Position numbers and translations under genes: made by a program | Assembly: GCA_963763955.1 (NCBI GenBank) | Contig: CAVXQP010000006.1 | Location: 36,565-100,564 of the forward strand | Reading direction: 5' to 3' | Length of the DNA stretch: 64,000 nucleotides | DNA from: DASUPK01 sp963763955 | Lineage (GTDB): Bacteria; Actinomycetota; Thermoleophilia; Solirubrobacterales; 70-9 | Shown here: positions 34,694 through 43,679 of the stretch, in pieces | Layout of the letters: each line of letters begins with the position of its first letter | Position numbering within the stretch: the first letter of the stretch is position 1 | The notes under the pieces: model-generated | Seen by the model: only the letters and a program-made list of their open reading frames with translations | Database searches by the model: none | What the model was told of the DNA's origin: nothing

Positions 34694-35475
34694 GGCGCGG
34701 GCGGCTCACGCAACTGGTGCGCCGGCGTGAAGAAGTTCCGGCGCGCCAGCGTGATCGAAATCAGGGCAGCGATGGAGACCGCGCCGAGCAGCACGTAGAG
34801 CAGGATCAGCTGGAGGCGCACTGCATCGGTCGGCTGGGCACCGGCGAGCAGCATCCCGACCATCGTCCCCGGGAAGAAGATCAGCCCGGTCGTCTTGGTC
34901 GAATCGATCAGCGTGATCATCCCCGACCGCAGGCTGCGCCGGACTAGCGGGGTCACCGCCTGTGAGGAAGTCGCGCCGAGCGCAAGTGTTGCCTCGATCT
35001 TCCGGGCGTGCTCGTGGACGTCCTCACCGAGGCGGTTGAGCGCCACGGCTGCCGAGGTCATCGAGTTGCCGATCACCATCCCGCCGACCGGGACCAGGTA
35101 GCGCGGCGTGGCGGGGAAGATGCCGAGCGCCACCACCAGGCCGAGCGTGGCGGCGGCGGCGACCGCGAGGGAGACGAGCAGCGGCCAGAAGGAGTTGGGC
35201 ACCTGGCGGGCTCGGTGGCGGGCGGTGAAGGCACCGAACACCACCATCACAGTGATCAGGGCGAGGACGAGCAACGCGGAGTCCTGGTCGAAGATCACCG
35301 TGATCACGAACCCAATCGCCGTCAGCTGGACGAAGGAGCGCACCACCGCGATCCCAATGTCCTCCTCGAGGCCGGCCTGCCAGGAACGTGAGGCGATTGC
35401 CGCGATCGCGACCAGGGCAAGAGCGGCGGCGACCTCTCCGACAGTCACGTGGATGGACGAGGCGGCGAGGATCAC
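34690..35475 (-). CDS. FetB-like ABC transporter permease (UPF0014)
   Basis: The 261-residue polytopic protein has seven hydrophobic segments and the UPF0014/FetB motifs RSFVQLTAIGFVITVIF, PVGGMVIGNSMTSAAVALNRL, EATLALGATSSQA and TGLIFFPGTMVGMLLAGAQP. In E. coli FetAB exports iron. The ATG at 35475 overlaps the ATPase stop (ATGA). Metal specificity is inferred from the family only. Confidence 0.85.
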   Translation of the reverse strand: MILAASSIHVTVGEVAAALALVAIAAIASRSWQAGLEEDIGIAVVRSFVQLTAIGFVITVIFDQDSALLVLALITVMVVFGAFTARHRARQVPNSFWPLLVSLAVAAAATLGLVVALGIFPATPRYLVPVGGMVIGNSMTSAAVALNRLGEDVHEHARKIEATLALGATSSQAVTPLVRRSLRSGMITLIDSTKTTGLIFFPGTMVGMLLAGAQPTDAVRLQLILLYVLLGAVSIAALISITLARRNFFTPAHQLREPPAP

Positions 35476-36170
35476 GTTGCGTCCTCGGCCAGCGCGATGA
35501 CAGGATCGACTTGCTCCCCCAGCACGTCGGCCGCGGGACCCTGGGCCGTGACTCGGCCCTCCTCGATCCTGACGACGTAATCCGCGAGCCGCCTCGCCTG
35601 GGCGAGGTCGTGGGTCACGACGACCGTCGAGATCGCCATCCGTGCCCGAAGGCCCCTCAGCGTCGCCTCGACCGCGTCCCGGGCCGCCTGGTCGAGCGCC
35701 GAGGTCGGCTCGTCGAGAAGCAGAACCCGCGGCTCCAGAGCGAGCGCGCGCGCCAGCATCACCCGTTGTTGCTCGCCGACCGAGAGTTTGGCCGCATCCC
35801 GGGTCTCGAAGCCCGGGTCGAGCCCGGCCAGCTCCAGGCAGCGGCGCGCATCGAAGCTGTGACCCGCCAGCCGCGGCCCGTAGGCGATGTTGTCGTGCAC
35901 CGTGCCGTCGACCAGCGCCGGGAGCTGCGGCACCAGGCTCACCTCCCGGCGCAGCGCGAGCGGGTCGCGCTCGCGAACGTCGGTCCCCTCGTAGATGACC
36001 TGGCCGTCGTCGGGATCGGCGAGCCGATCGAGCAGTCGCAGCATGGTCGACTTGCCGCTCCCCGAGGGACCCACCACCGAGCTCGCGCCGACCGGGAGCC
36101 GGACGTTGACGTCGCGGAGCACGACCTTCCCCGATCGCGAGTAGCTGACGTCCTCCAGCTCGAAGAGCAC
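35472..36170 (-). CDS. ABC transporter ATP-binding protein (FetA-like)
   Basis: The 232-residue ATPase has Walker A GPSGSGKST, Q-loop VPQLPAL, signature LSVGEQQR, Walker B RVLLLDEPTSALD and the H-loop VVTHD. It is coupled to the FetB-like permease. GTG 36170 (VLFELEDVSYSRSGKVVL) is chosen; the frame to 36389 would overlap the divergent ligase gene. Together the two genes form a complete exporter with one permease and one ATPase. Confidence 0.88.
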   Translation of the reverse strand: MLFELEDVSYSRSGKVVLRDVNVRLPVGASSVVGPSGSGKSTMLRLLDRLADPDDGQVIYEGTDVRERDPLALRREVSLVPQLPALVDGTVHDNIAYGPRLAGHSFDARRCLELAGLDPGFETRDAAKLSVGEQQRVMLARALALEPRVLLLDEPTSALDQAARDAVEATLRGLRARMAISTVVVTHDLAQARRLADYVVRIEEGRVTAQGPAADVLGEQVDPVIALAEDAT

Positions 36171-36218
36171 TCTCCGATTATCCGACGGTCCGTGAAGAGG
36201 GTCCGCATAATCGGTGGC

Positions 36219-37265
36219 GTGCCCAGGCCGAAGACGAAACCGGTCCTCGGGCGGGCGCCCAAGGAGCGGCTGCCGAGACAGATCGACCCGATGCTGGCGA
36301 AGCCGGGAGAGGTTCCCGAGTCGGACTCCGACGAGTGGGCCTACGAGATCAAGTGGGACGGGGTGCGCGTCCTCGGGTACGCAAACCACGGCAAGTGGCG
36401 GATGCTGAGCCGGCGACAGGAGGAGGTCACAGCCCGCTATCCGGAGCTCGAGGGGATCGCGGAGGCAATCGGAGACCGCGCCGCGATCCTCGACGGCGAA
36501 GTGGTGGCGCTCGACAAGGACGGGCGCCCGCGCTTTCAGCTGATCCAGAGCCGAATGGGCCTCGCGTCAGCGGCTGCGGTCAAGGCGCGCATGAAGGAGC
36601 AGCCGGTCGACTACGTGATCTTCGACCTGCTCCACCTGGACGGCCGTCGCGTTCGCGAGCTGCCCTACATCCAGCGGCGCGAGCTGCTCGAGGGCCTCGG
36701 CCTGGATGCGCCACGCTGGAGGACGCCCCGGTACCGCCTCGACGGCGGCGCCGACCTGCTGGAGGCTGCCCGCCGCCAGGGCCTCGAGGGCATCGTCTCC
36801 AAACGCACACAGAGCCCGTACCGGCCCGGCAAGCGGACCGGAGAGTGGATCAAGACGCGGCTCTGGCGCCGCCAGGAGTTCGTGATCGGCGGGTACATTC
36901 CCGGCGAAGGCAGCCGGGCCAAACGAGTCGGCTCGGTGCTGGTCGGCTACTACGACAGGCGGGCCTCCGAGCTCCGCGAGGGAAAGGCGCAGACGCTCCA
37001 TTTCGCCGGCGGCGTCGGCTCGGGGCTGAAGGAGAGCGATCTCGACTTCCTGACCCGCGAGCTGCACAAACGCGAGCGCCCCGACAGCCCCTTCGACCTG
37101 GGAGCGCCCGCGGGGCCGAAGGCCCGCTTCGCGGTCTGGTGCGAGCCGGAGCTGGTCTGCGAGGTCTCGTGGACGGAGTGGACCAACGAGGGCACGCTGC
37201 GCCAGCCGGCGTTCAAGGGAATGCGCGATGACAAGGATCCGCGAGAGGTCGTCAAGGAGTTCTGA
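36219..37265 (+). CDS. ATP-dependent DNA ligase (LigD ligase-domain type)
   Basis: The 348-residue ligase consists of the adenylation domain with motif I EIKWDGVR (Lys nucleophile), DGEVVALD, VIFDLLHLDG, and EGIVSKR/WIKTR (motifs IV-V). The OB domain ends in WTNEGTLRQPAFKGMRDDKDP. This is the stand-alone equivalent of the LigD ligase domain used in bacterial non-homologous end joining, and the next two plus-strand genes are Ku and the LigD polymerase domain. GTG 36219 is the start. The stop is 132 bases before Ku. Confidence 0.9.
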   Translation: MPRPKTKPVLGRAPKERLPRQIDPMLAKPGEVPESDSDEWAYEIKWDGVRVLGYANHGKWRMLSRRQEEVTARYPELEGIAEAIGDRAAILDGEVVALDKDGRPRFQLIQSRMGLASAAAVKARMKEQPVDYVIFDLLHLDGRRVRELPYIQRRELLEGLGLDAPRWRTPRYRLDGGADLLEAARRQGLEGIVSKRTQSPYRPGKRTGEWIKTRLWRRQEFVIGGYIPGEGSRAKRVGSVLVGYYDRRASELREGKAQTLHFAGGVGSGLKESDLDFLTRELHKRERPDSPFDLGAPAGPKARFAVWCEPELVCEVSWTEWTNEGTLRQPAFKGMRDDKDPREVVKEF

Positions 37266-37325
37266 GAAGAGCACCGATGAGTTTTCGCCGCCCGGGCGGT
37301 CAAACCGGGCATGAGACGCAAGCGA

Positions 37326-37341
37326 GCGCCCGCTTGGGCGC
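37326..37341. terminator. hairpin between ligase and Ku genes
   Basis: GCGCCCGCTTGGGCGC forms a 6-bp stem with a GCTT loop, in a 132-base gap that also holds the palindrome CGCCCGGGCG (37290-37300 region). No T-tract follows, so it is a weak terminator candidate or processing site. It implies that Ku may have its own promoter. Confidence 0.3.
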
Positions 37342-37397
37342 GCCTGCCCAGGGGTAACCTCAGTGATGTCGAAGGAATCGGATCGAGGTGATTGAGC

Positions 37398-38315
37398 ATG
37401 GCTAGGGCGATATGGAGCGGATCGATCAGCTTCGGGCTGCTCAACGTGCCCGTGAAGCTCTACAGCGCGGTCTCCAAGCAGACCGTGCGCTTTCGCGAGC
37501 TTCGCGAGGGCGACGGCTCGCGGGTGAAGCACAAGCGCGTGGCCGAGTCCGACGGCAAGGAGGTCCCCTACGAGAAGATCGTCAAGGGCTACGAGTACGC
37601 CCCCGATCAGTACGTGGTCCTGAGCCGCGACGAGCTCTCCGAGCTCGAGCCGCAGCGAAGCCGCGCGATCGAGATCCAAGACTTCGTCGACCTCGACGAC
37701 ATCGACCCGATCTACTTCGAGCAGCCGTACTACCTCGGGCCCGACAAGGGCGCGGAACGGGCCTACGCCCTGCTCGTGCAGGCGCTGAGGGAATCGCGCA
37801 AGGTCGCGATCGCCCGCTTCGTCCTCCGCAACAAGGAGCACCTGGCCGCGATCAGGCCGATGGATGACGTACTCACGCTGACCACGATGCGCTTCCACGA
37901 CGAGGTCAGCTCCCCGCAGGACCTCGACGGCGAGGTCTTCGAGGAGGCGAAGCCCAAGAAGCCCGAGAAACGCGAGCTCGAGATGGCCAAGCAGCTGATC
38001 GACTCACTGACCAGCGACTTCGACCCGGACAAGTACAGGGACGAGTACCGCGAGGAGCTGCTCGACCTGCTGGAGAGGAAGGCCGCCGGCAAGGACGTCG
38101 TCAGCGCGCCGACCGAGGAGCCCGAGCCGACCAAGGCCCCGGACCTGATGGCCGCACTCGAGGAGAGCCTCGCCGCGGTCAAGGGCGAGGAGGCCGCTGC
38201 CGACGGCAAGGCATCGAAGGCAAAGCCGAAGAGCAAGGCCAAGGCGAAGTCGAAGAGCTCCTCCAGCAACGGCCGCCGCAAGAGCAGTACCTCTCGCAAG
38301 AAGGCCAAGGCCTAG
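37398..38315 (+). CDS. ku: non-homologous end joining protein Ku
   Basis: Bacterial Ku binds double-strand ends and recruits LigD. The 305-residue protein starts MARAIWSGSISFGLLNVPVKLYSAVS, the invariant Ku N-terminus, preceded by GAGGTG. The core includes YEYAPDQYVVLSRDEL and ARFVLRNKEHLAAIRP. From about residue 260 the tail is Lys/Ser-rich (KAKPKSKAKAKSKSSSSN), as in actinobacterial Ku where it increases DNA binding. It is followed after 9 bases by the LigD polymerase-type gene. Confidence 0.95.
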   Translation: MARAIWSGSISFGLLNVPVKLYSAVSKQTVRFRELREGDGSRVKHKRVAESDGKEVPYEKIVKGYEYAPDQYVVLSRDELSELEPQRSRAIEIQDFVDLDDIDPIYFEQPYYLGPDKGAERAYALLVQALRESRKVAIARFVLRNKEHLAAIRPMDDVLTLTTMRFHDEVSSPQDLDGEVFEEAKPKKPEKRELEMAKQLIDSLTSDFDPDKYRDEYREELLDLLERKAAGKDVVSAPTEEPEPTKAPDLMAALEESLAAVKGEEAAADGKASKAKPKSKAKAKSKSSSSNGRRKSSTSRKKAKA

Positions 38316-38324
38316 CGGCCGAGG

Positions 38325-39272
38325 TTGCCCGCGAAGGCCAAGAAGCGCGACCAACAGGTGGTGGTCGGCAACCGCCGGCTCAAGCTGACCAACCTCGACA
38401 AGGTCCTCTACCCGAAGGCGAAGACCACCAAGGCGGAGGTGATCGACTACTACGCGCGGGTGGCCGACCTGATCCTGCCCCACCTCAAGGGCCGCCCACT
38501 GACGCTCCGTCGCTTCCCCGAGGGAGTCGGCAAGCCCCAGACCTCCTTCTTCGAGAAGAACTGCCCGAAGCACCGCCCCGAGTGGGTGAAGACGACGCCG
38601 ATCTACGTCGACCGGCGCGCCGGCGAGATCGACTTCTGTCTCTGTGAGAACCGTCCGACGCTGATCTGGATGGCGCAGCTCGCCGCCCTCGAGCTCCACC
38701 CCTCGCTGTCGAAGGCGAGGCGAATGGAGCAGCCCACCCTGCTCGCCTTCGACCTAGATCCCGGCGCGCCGGCGGGGCTGGTCGAGTGCTGCAAGATCGC
38801 CCTCCGGGTCCGGGACCTTTTCGGGGCGTTCGGGCTCGAGGGGTTCCCCAAGGTCTCGGGCGGCAAGGGGCTCCAGGTCTACTTCCCGCTCAACACCAAG
38901 GTGACGTACGAGCAGACCAGCCCGTTCGCCAAGGCCGTCGCGCAGCTGCTCGAACAGCAGACGCCGAAGGAGGTCGTCTCAAAGATGGCCAAGGTGGACC
39001 GGCGGGGCAGGGTGTTCGTCGACTGGAGCCAGAACCACCAGAAGAAGACGACGATCGCCGTCTACTCACTGCGGGCGCGCGAGCGACCGACCGCTTCGAT
39101 CCCCCTGCACTGGCGCGAGGTCGAGCGCACCGCGAAGAGAGGCAACCCGGAGAAGCTGCGCTTCGAGATCTCCGACGCGATCAGGCGGGTCGAGAAGGAG
39201 GGCGACCTCTTCGAGCCGGTCCTCTCGACGAAGCAGAAGCTGCCGGACATCGGCGAGCTCGAGGCGGGCTAG
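38325..39272 (+). CDS. LigD polymerase-domain protein (archaeo-eukaryotic primase family)
   Basis: The 315-residue protein is the stand-alone LigD polymerase domain that fills gaps at Ku-held ends. It has LTNLDKVLYPKAKTTKAEVIDYY, TFFEKN-type FFEKNCPKHRPEWV, the catalytic LLAFDLDPGAPAG (Asp pair) and SGGKGLQVYFPL. WSQNHQKKTTIAVYSLRARE and the PLHW segment complete the fold. TTG 38325 is the start, 9 bases after Ku. Ligase, Ku and polymerase together form a complete NHEJ set as separate polypeptides. Confidence 0.9.
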   Translation: MPAKAKKRDQQVVVGNRRLKLTNLDKVLYPKAKTTKAEVIDYYARVADLILPHLKGRPLTLRRFPEGVGKPQTSFFEKNCPKHRPEWVKTTPIYVDRRAGEIDFCLCENRPTLIWMAQLAALELHPSLSKARRMEQPTLLAFDLDPGAPAGLVECCKIALRVRDLFGAFGLEGFPKVSGGKGLQVYFPLNTKVTYEQTSPFAKAVAQLLEQQTPKEVVSKMAKVDRRGRVFVDWSQNHQKKTTIAVYSLRARERPTASIPLHWREVERTAKRGNPEKLRFEISDAIRRVEKEGDLFEPVLSTKQKLPDIGELEAG

Positions 39273-39305
39273 GCGACAAACGCCGGCACGGCCCTCCGAG
39301 AAGGG

Positions 39306-40844
39306 CTAGAGCGGCTGGCGGACGACCGGGTTTCGGTTGGCCGCCACCTCGTCGAGGCGACGCACCGGGGTCGTGTAGGGCGCACCCTGAGCGACCCCGG
39401 GGTCCTCGGCGGCCTCCGCCAGGATCGCCTCGATCGCCTCGGCGAAGGCATCGAGCGTCTCCCGGGTCTCGGTCTCGGTCGGCTCCACCATCAGGGCCTC
39501 GTCGACGAGGAGCGGGAAGTAGACCGTTGGCGGGTGCATGCCGAAATCGAGCAGGCGCTTGGCGATGTCGAGCGTCTTGATGCCGAGATCCTTCTTCGCC
39601 GGGGCACCGGAGAGGACAAACTCGTGCATCGGGCGCCGGTCGAAGGCGATGGGCACGTAGGTGGCGGCCTGCCCCTCTCGCAGCCTGGCGAGCAGGTAGT
39701 TGGCGTTGAGCACGGCCGTCTCCGATGCCTCCTGCAGCCCGTCCCCGCCCAGGCTGAGGATGTAGGCGTAGGAACGCACGAAGACCCCGAAGTTGCCCTG
39801 GAAGCCGCGCAGCCGGCCGATCGACTTGGGCCGGTCGTAGTCCAGGTCAAAGGTGGGCTCTCCACCGTTCTGGGGCTCGCGGCGAACCACCTGCGGCCGT
39901 GGAAGGAAGGGCTCGATCCGGTCGCTCGCCGCGATCGGCCCCGCTCCCGGGCCGCCGCCGCCGTGAGGCTGCGAGAACGACTTGTGGAGGTTGACGTGGA
40001 CGATGTCGAAGCCCATGTCCCCTGGCCTGGAGTGGCCCATGATCGCGTTCAGATTGGCGCCGTCGTAGTAGAGGGTGCCGCCGGCGTCGTGCACGATCGA
40101 GGCGATCTCCTCGATGTTCTGGTCGAACAGGCCGAGGGTGTTCGGGTTGGTGAGCATCAGGCAGGCGGTGTCGTCCCCGACCTTCGAGCGCAGATCGTCG
40201 ATGGCGATCCCGCCGCGCTCGTCGGATTCGAGCTTGACCACCTCGTAGCCGGCCATCGTCACCGTCGCCGGGTTGGTGCCGTGGGCCGTGTCCGGGGTGA
40301 GGACCTTGGTCCTGGTCTCGCCCCGGTCGGCGTGATAGGCGCGGGTGAGCAGCAGTCCCGCCAGCTCGCCGTGCGAGCCGGCTGAGGGCTGGAGACTGAC
40401 GTGCGGCAGGCCGCAGATTTCGGACAGCGAGCGCTGGAGTAGCCACATCAGCTCGAGTGCGCCCTGGGCGCGCTTCGGCTCCTGGGCCGGATGGAGCCTC
40501 GCGTGACCCGGCAGCGCCGCCACCCGCTCGTTGAGGCGGGGGTTGTGCTTCATCGTGCAGGAGCCGAGCGGATAGAAGCCGGTGTCGAGGTCGAAGTTCC
40601 GCCGCGAGATCCGGTTGTAGTGCCGGACGATCTCCGGCTCGGAGACCTCCGGCAGCTGCGCCGGCCGGTCGCGCAGCAGGTTCTTGGGGATCAGCTCGTC
40701 GAGCGGGCGCTCGTCCACGCCCGCCTCGGGCAGGGTTGCGGCCCGGCGCCCCTCCACCGAGCGCTCGAAGATCGTGGTCGCGCGATCGCGCTGCATCGGG
40801 GTCTCGGTCAGCTGCGGGCCGGCGGCGGTCAGCTTCTCGCTCAT
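39306..40844 (-). CDS. gcvPB: glycine dehydrogenase (decarboxylating) subunit 2
   Basis: GcvPB is the PLP-carrying half of the split P-protein of the glycine cleavage system. The 512-residue protein has PLGSCTMKHNPRLNE, LQPSAGSHGELAGLLL, TPDTAHGTNPATVTMAGYEVV, MLTNPNTLGLFD and VNLHKSFSQPHGGGGPGAGP (PLP lysine in LHK). GTVYFPL-like TVYFPLLVDEALMVEPTETE is near the C-terminus. ATG 40844 overlaps the gcvPA stop (ATGA). Confidence 0.95.
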   Translation of the reverse strand: MSEKLTAAGPQLTETPMQRDRATTIFERSVEGRRAATLPEAGVDERPLDELIPKNLLRDRPAQLPEVSEPEIVRHYNRISRRNFDLDTGFYPLGSCTMKHNPRLNERVAALPGHARLHPAQEPKRAQGALELMWLLQRSLSEICGLPHVSLQPSAGSHGELAGLLLTRAYHADRGETRTKVLTPDTAHGTNPATVTMAGYEVVKLESDERGGIAIDDLRSKVGDDTACLMLTNPNTLGLFDQNIEEIASIVHDAGGTLYYDGANLNAIMGHSRPGDMGFDIVHVNLHKSFSQPHGGGGPGAGPIAASDRIEPFLPRPQVVRREPQNGGEPTFDLDYDRPKSIGRLRGFQGNFGVFVRSYAYILSLGGDGLQEASETAVLNANYLLARLREGQAATYVPIAFDRRPMHEFVLSGAPAKKDLGIKTLDIAKRLLDFGMHPPTVYFPLLVDEALMVEPTETETRETLDAFAEAIEAILAEAAEDPGVAQGAPYTTPVRRLDEVAANRNPVVRQPL

Positions 40845-42226
40845 GACGCCACCCCCTCGGCGACCTTCGCGCCCCGCAGCTCAGCCACGGCGCGACCCAA
40901 GGAGTCGGCGAGCCGGTCGATGTCCTGCTTGCTGCGTCGCTCGGTGATCGCCACCAACAGGCCGTTCTCGTGCTCGGGGTACTCCCGAGCCAGCGGGTAA
41001 CCGGCGCCGATCCCCTCCGCGGCGCAGCGGTCGAGCACCTGGCCCACCGGCGCATCCAGGGTCACCGCGAACTCCCTGACCACCGGCGCATCGTGCAGGA
41101 GCTCGACGCCGTCGACGGCGGCCAGCCGCCCGCGGGCGTAGGCCGTGCGACGCACCAGCAGCTCGCCGAGCTCTCGGAAGCCGCGCTTGCCGAGCCAGGC
41201 GAGGTGGACGATGCCCCCGAGCGCGTTCAGCGCCTGGGCGGTGCAGATGTTGTGGGTCGCCTTCTCCCGGCGGATGTGCTGCTCGCGGGTCTGCAGGGTG
41301 AGCACGAAGGCACGGCGGCCATCGACGTCGGTGGTCTCGCCGGCGATCCGGCCCGGCATGCGCCGGATGTGCTCCTCGGTCGCGCAGAAGAAGCCGAAGG
41401 AGGGGCCGCCGTAGTCGAGGCGGTTGCCCAGCGGCTGGCCCTCTCCCACCGCGATGTCGGCGCCGCACTCCCCCGGAGGCCGCAAGATGGACAGCGCCAT
41501 CGGGTCACAGGCGACGACCACCAGGGCCCCGTGCTCGTTGGCTTTCGCGCCCAGCGCCTCGATGTCCTCGACCGCGCCGAGGAAGTTCGGCTGCTGCAGG
41601 AAGACCGCGGCGGTCTCGTCGTCGATCGACTCCGCCAGAGCAGCCGCGTCGGTGAGGCCGCCGTCCAGGGGGACCTCGACCAGCGCGGAGCCGAAACCAG
41701 CCCCGTAGGTGACGAGCGACTCGCGGCTGTGCGGGTGGACGCCGCGCGAGGTCACCAGCTTCGTCCGACCCGTCGCGCCGATCGCCAGGTATGCGGCCGA
41801 GGCGACCGCGGAGGGCCCTTCGTAGAGCGCGGCGTTGGAGACCGGTAACCCCGTCAGCTCCGACATCGCCGTCTGGAACTCGAACATCACCTGCAGCCCG
41901 CCCTGCGAGATCTCCGGCTGGTACGGCGTGTAGGGGGTGAGGAACTCCGAGCGACTCGTGATCGCGTCGACGATCGCCGGCACGTAGTGGTCGTACATCC
42001 CGGCGCCCAGGAAGCTGGTCTCGGCCTCGGCGTGGGCATTCTGAGAGGCGAGGGCTGAGAGACGGTCGTACACCTCGGTCTCCGGCTTGCCCTCGGGCAG
42101 CTCGAGCGCCCGGCCGAGCCGAACGCCCTCGGGGATATCGTCGAAGAGCTCGTCGATCGAGGAGGCGCCGATCGCCTCTAGCATCTCGCGGCTGTCCCGA
42201 TCGGTTGCGGAGGTGTAGCGGCTCAC
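40841..42226 (-). CDS. gcvPA: glycine dehydrogenase (decarboxylating) subunit 1
   Basis: GcvPA is the other half of the split P-protein. The 461-residue protein shows SRYTSATDRDSREMLEAIG, FLTPYTPYQPEISQGGLQVMFEFQTAMSELTGLPVSNAALYEG and GGPSFGFFCATEEHIRRMPGRI. GTG 42226 gives the typical N-terminus; an apparent frame to 42592 only reads through the neighbouring membrane-protein gene. It is translationally coupled to gcvPB. Confidence 0.95.
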   Translation of the reverse strand: MSRYTSATDRDSREMLEAIGASSIDELFDDIPEGVRLGRALELPEGKPETEVYDRLSALASQNAHAEAETSFLGAGMYDHYVPAIVDAITSRSEFLTPYTPYQPEISQGGLQVMFEFQTAMSELTGLPVSNAALYEGPSAVASAAYLAIGATGRTKLVTSRGVHPHSRESLVTYGAGFGSALVEVPLDGGLTDAAALAESIDDETAAVFLQQPNFLGAVEDIEALGAKANEHGALVVVACDPMALSILRPPGECGADIAVGEGQPLGNRLDYGGPSFGFFCATEEHIRRMPGRIAGETTDVDGRRAFVLTLQTREQHIRREKATHNICTAQALNALGGIVHLAWLGKRGFRELGELLVRRTAYARGRLAAVDGVELLHDAPVVREFAVTLDAPVGQVLDRCAAEGIGAGYPLAREYPEHENGLLVAITERRSKQDIDRLADSLGRAVAELRGAKVAEGVAS

Positions 42227-42279
42227 GGGCGTTGAATCGTAGTGAGGCCCACCGATGGGCCGGACCGCCGCCGGGTCGG

Positions 42280-42486
42280 TCAGCTGCGCCCGCGCTTCCG
42301 CGCCTCTCGCCAGATCGACGCCGTCAGCAGGATGGCGACCGCGATCGGTGTCACGAACCAGGCCGCGCCACCCTCGCTGATCAGCGCGGTGAGCGCGAGA
42401 GCGGCCACCACTCCGACTGCGGTGGCCCAGTCGTCGCCGACGACGAACTCCCAGACGCCGAGGATGGCTCCCCGGACCCCCCTCAT
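42280..42486 (-). CDS. small membrane protein in the gcv operon
   Basis: The 68-residue protein MRGVRGAILGVWEFVVGDDW continues with two hydrophobic segments (VGVVAALALTALI and FVTPIAVAILLTASI) and a basic tail REARKRGRS. Its ATG overlaps the stop of the ExxE membrane gene (ATGA), implying the two products are made together. I do not recognise the family. It would be a small partner or assembly factor of the larger membrane protein. Confidence 0.65.
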   Translation of the reverse strand: MRGVRGAILGVWEFVVGDDWATAVGVVAALALTALISEGGAAWFVTPIAVAILLTASIWREARKRGRS

Positions 42487-43232
42487 GCCCGGGCCGTCTG
42501 ACCATCCGCTGGGCTGACGCGGAAGAGCTGCACGAGCGCCAGCGAGAACGCGAGCACAGTCGGCACGATGACGAGGAGCGCGGCGTCCCCACCCGGCCAA
42601 TGGGCCCCGGCGCCCTCGGCGCCCCAGAAGATCCCGAAGGAGGTGAGCATCACCCCCACGCCGAACTTCATCGCGTTCTCCGGGGCCCGGGCCAGCGGAG
42701 CATGGATCGCGATGCCGATCGCCGTGACCAGCAGAACGGCTGCGGCTGCGGCGGCCGCGGCAAGCCCCACCCGGTGCTGGTTCGCGCCGAACGTGAGTGC
42801 GATGAAGACGACCTCCAGGCCCTCCAGGAGAACGCCCTTGAACGCGATCGTGAACGAGTAGCCGTCGAGCCCCTCGTGCGGCGAACCGGCCGCCCGCGCA
42901 GCCGCGGTCTCCTCCCGGAAGCTCTCCTCCTCGTCGTGCTGGGCCATCAGTCCGGCGCCGCGGAGGATCGCCTTGCGCAGCCACTGCAGCCCGAAGACGA
43001 GGAGCAGGCCTCCGACCACCAGGCGGAGGGTGTCCAGCGGCAGCGAGGTCACCCTGGGCCCCAGGATCGCGGTCGTCACCGCCAGGGCCAGGACGGCGGC
43101 AGCGGATCCGGTCAGGGCCGATCGCCAGCTGCGCGTGGTGCCGACGGCGAGGACGATCGTCAAGGCCTCCACCGCCTCGACCGCGCAGGCGAGGAAGACC
43201 GAGACTGCGAGCGCGACCTCCTGGCCGCTCAC
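42483..43232 (-). CDS. seven-TM membrane protein with ExxE motifs (FTR1/COG4280-like)
   Basis: The 249-residue protein has about seven membrane segments. Two short acidic motifs lie in helices: VEAVEALTIVLAVG (E-x-x-E) near residue 20 and LLEGLEVVFIALTFG (E-x-x-E) near residue 140. Paired ExxE helices occur in FTR1 iron permeases and related predicted cation transporters. A polar loop (HDEEESFREETAAARA) separates the halves. It lies inside the gcv operon between gcvH and gcvPA. A divalent metal or cation role is inferred, not shown. Confidence 0.6.
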   Translation of the reverse strand: MSGQEVALAVSVFLACAVEAVEALTIVLAVGTTRSWRSALTGSAAAVLALAVTTAILGPRVTSLPLDTLRLVVGGLLLVFGLQWLRKAILRGAGLMAQHDEEESFREETAAARAAGSPHEGLDGYSFTIAFKGVLLEGLEVVFIALTFGANQHRVGLAAAAAAAAVLLVTAIGIAIHAPLARAPENAMKFGVGVMLTSFGIFWGAEGAGAHWPGGDAALLVIVPTVLAFSLALVQLFRVSPADGQTARA

Positions 43233-43255
43233 GACGACGGCCTCATGCGCTCAGA

Positions 43256-43651
43256 CTAGTCGGCGTCTTCCAGGAGCTTCCTGTAGGCGGCAGCATCCAT
43301 CAGCCCATCCGCCTCGGAGGGATCCGAGAGCTTCACCTTGACCATCCAGCCGTCCCCGTAGGGGTCCTGGTTGATCTTCTCCGGGTTCTCGGCGAGCGTT
43401 GCATTGACCTCGGTGACCTCGCCGGAGAGTGGCGCGTAGACGTCGGAGACCGCCTTGACGGACTCGACCTCGGCATAGGCCTCGTCCTTCTTCACTTCCT
43501 TGCCGACCTCGGGGGGTTCGTAGAAGACCACCTCGCCGAGCGCATCCTGGGCGTACCAGGTGACCCCGAAGGTCGCCATCTCGCCGTCGATGCGGGCCCA
43601 GTCGTGCTCGGGGTGGTAGCGAAGCTCGTCCGGATAGCTCTCGTCGGCCAC
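43256..43651 (-). CDS. gcvH: glycine cleavage system H protein
   Basis: GcvH carries the lipoyl arm that shuttles the aminomethyl group among P, T and L proteins. The 131-residue protein has ELRYHPEHDWARIDGEMATFGVT and the lipoylation site AYAEVESVKAVSDVYAPLSG (Lys in ESVKA). It is downstream of gcvT by 28 bases and before the two membrane genes. The L-protein (lpd) is not in the window. Confidence 0.96.
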   Translation of the reverse strand: MADESYPDELRYHPEHDWARIDGEMATFGVTWYAQDALGEVVFYEPPEVGKEVKKDEAYAEVESVKAVSDVYAPLSGEVTEVNATLAENPEKINQDPYGDGWMVKVKLSDPSEADGLMDAAAYRKLLEDAD

Positions 43652-43679
43652 GGCGGAAACCTATCGATCCCTGGGTCCT

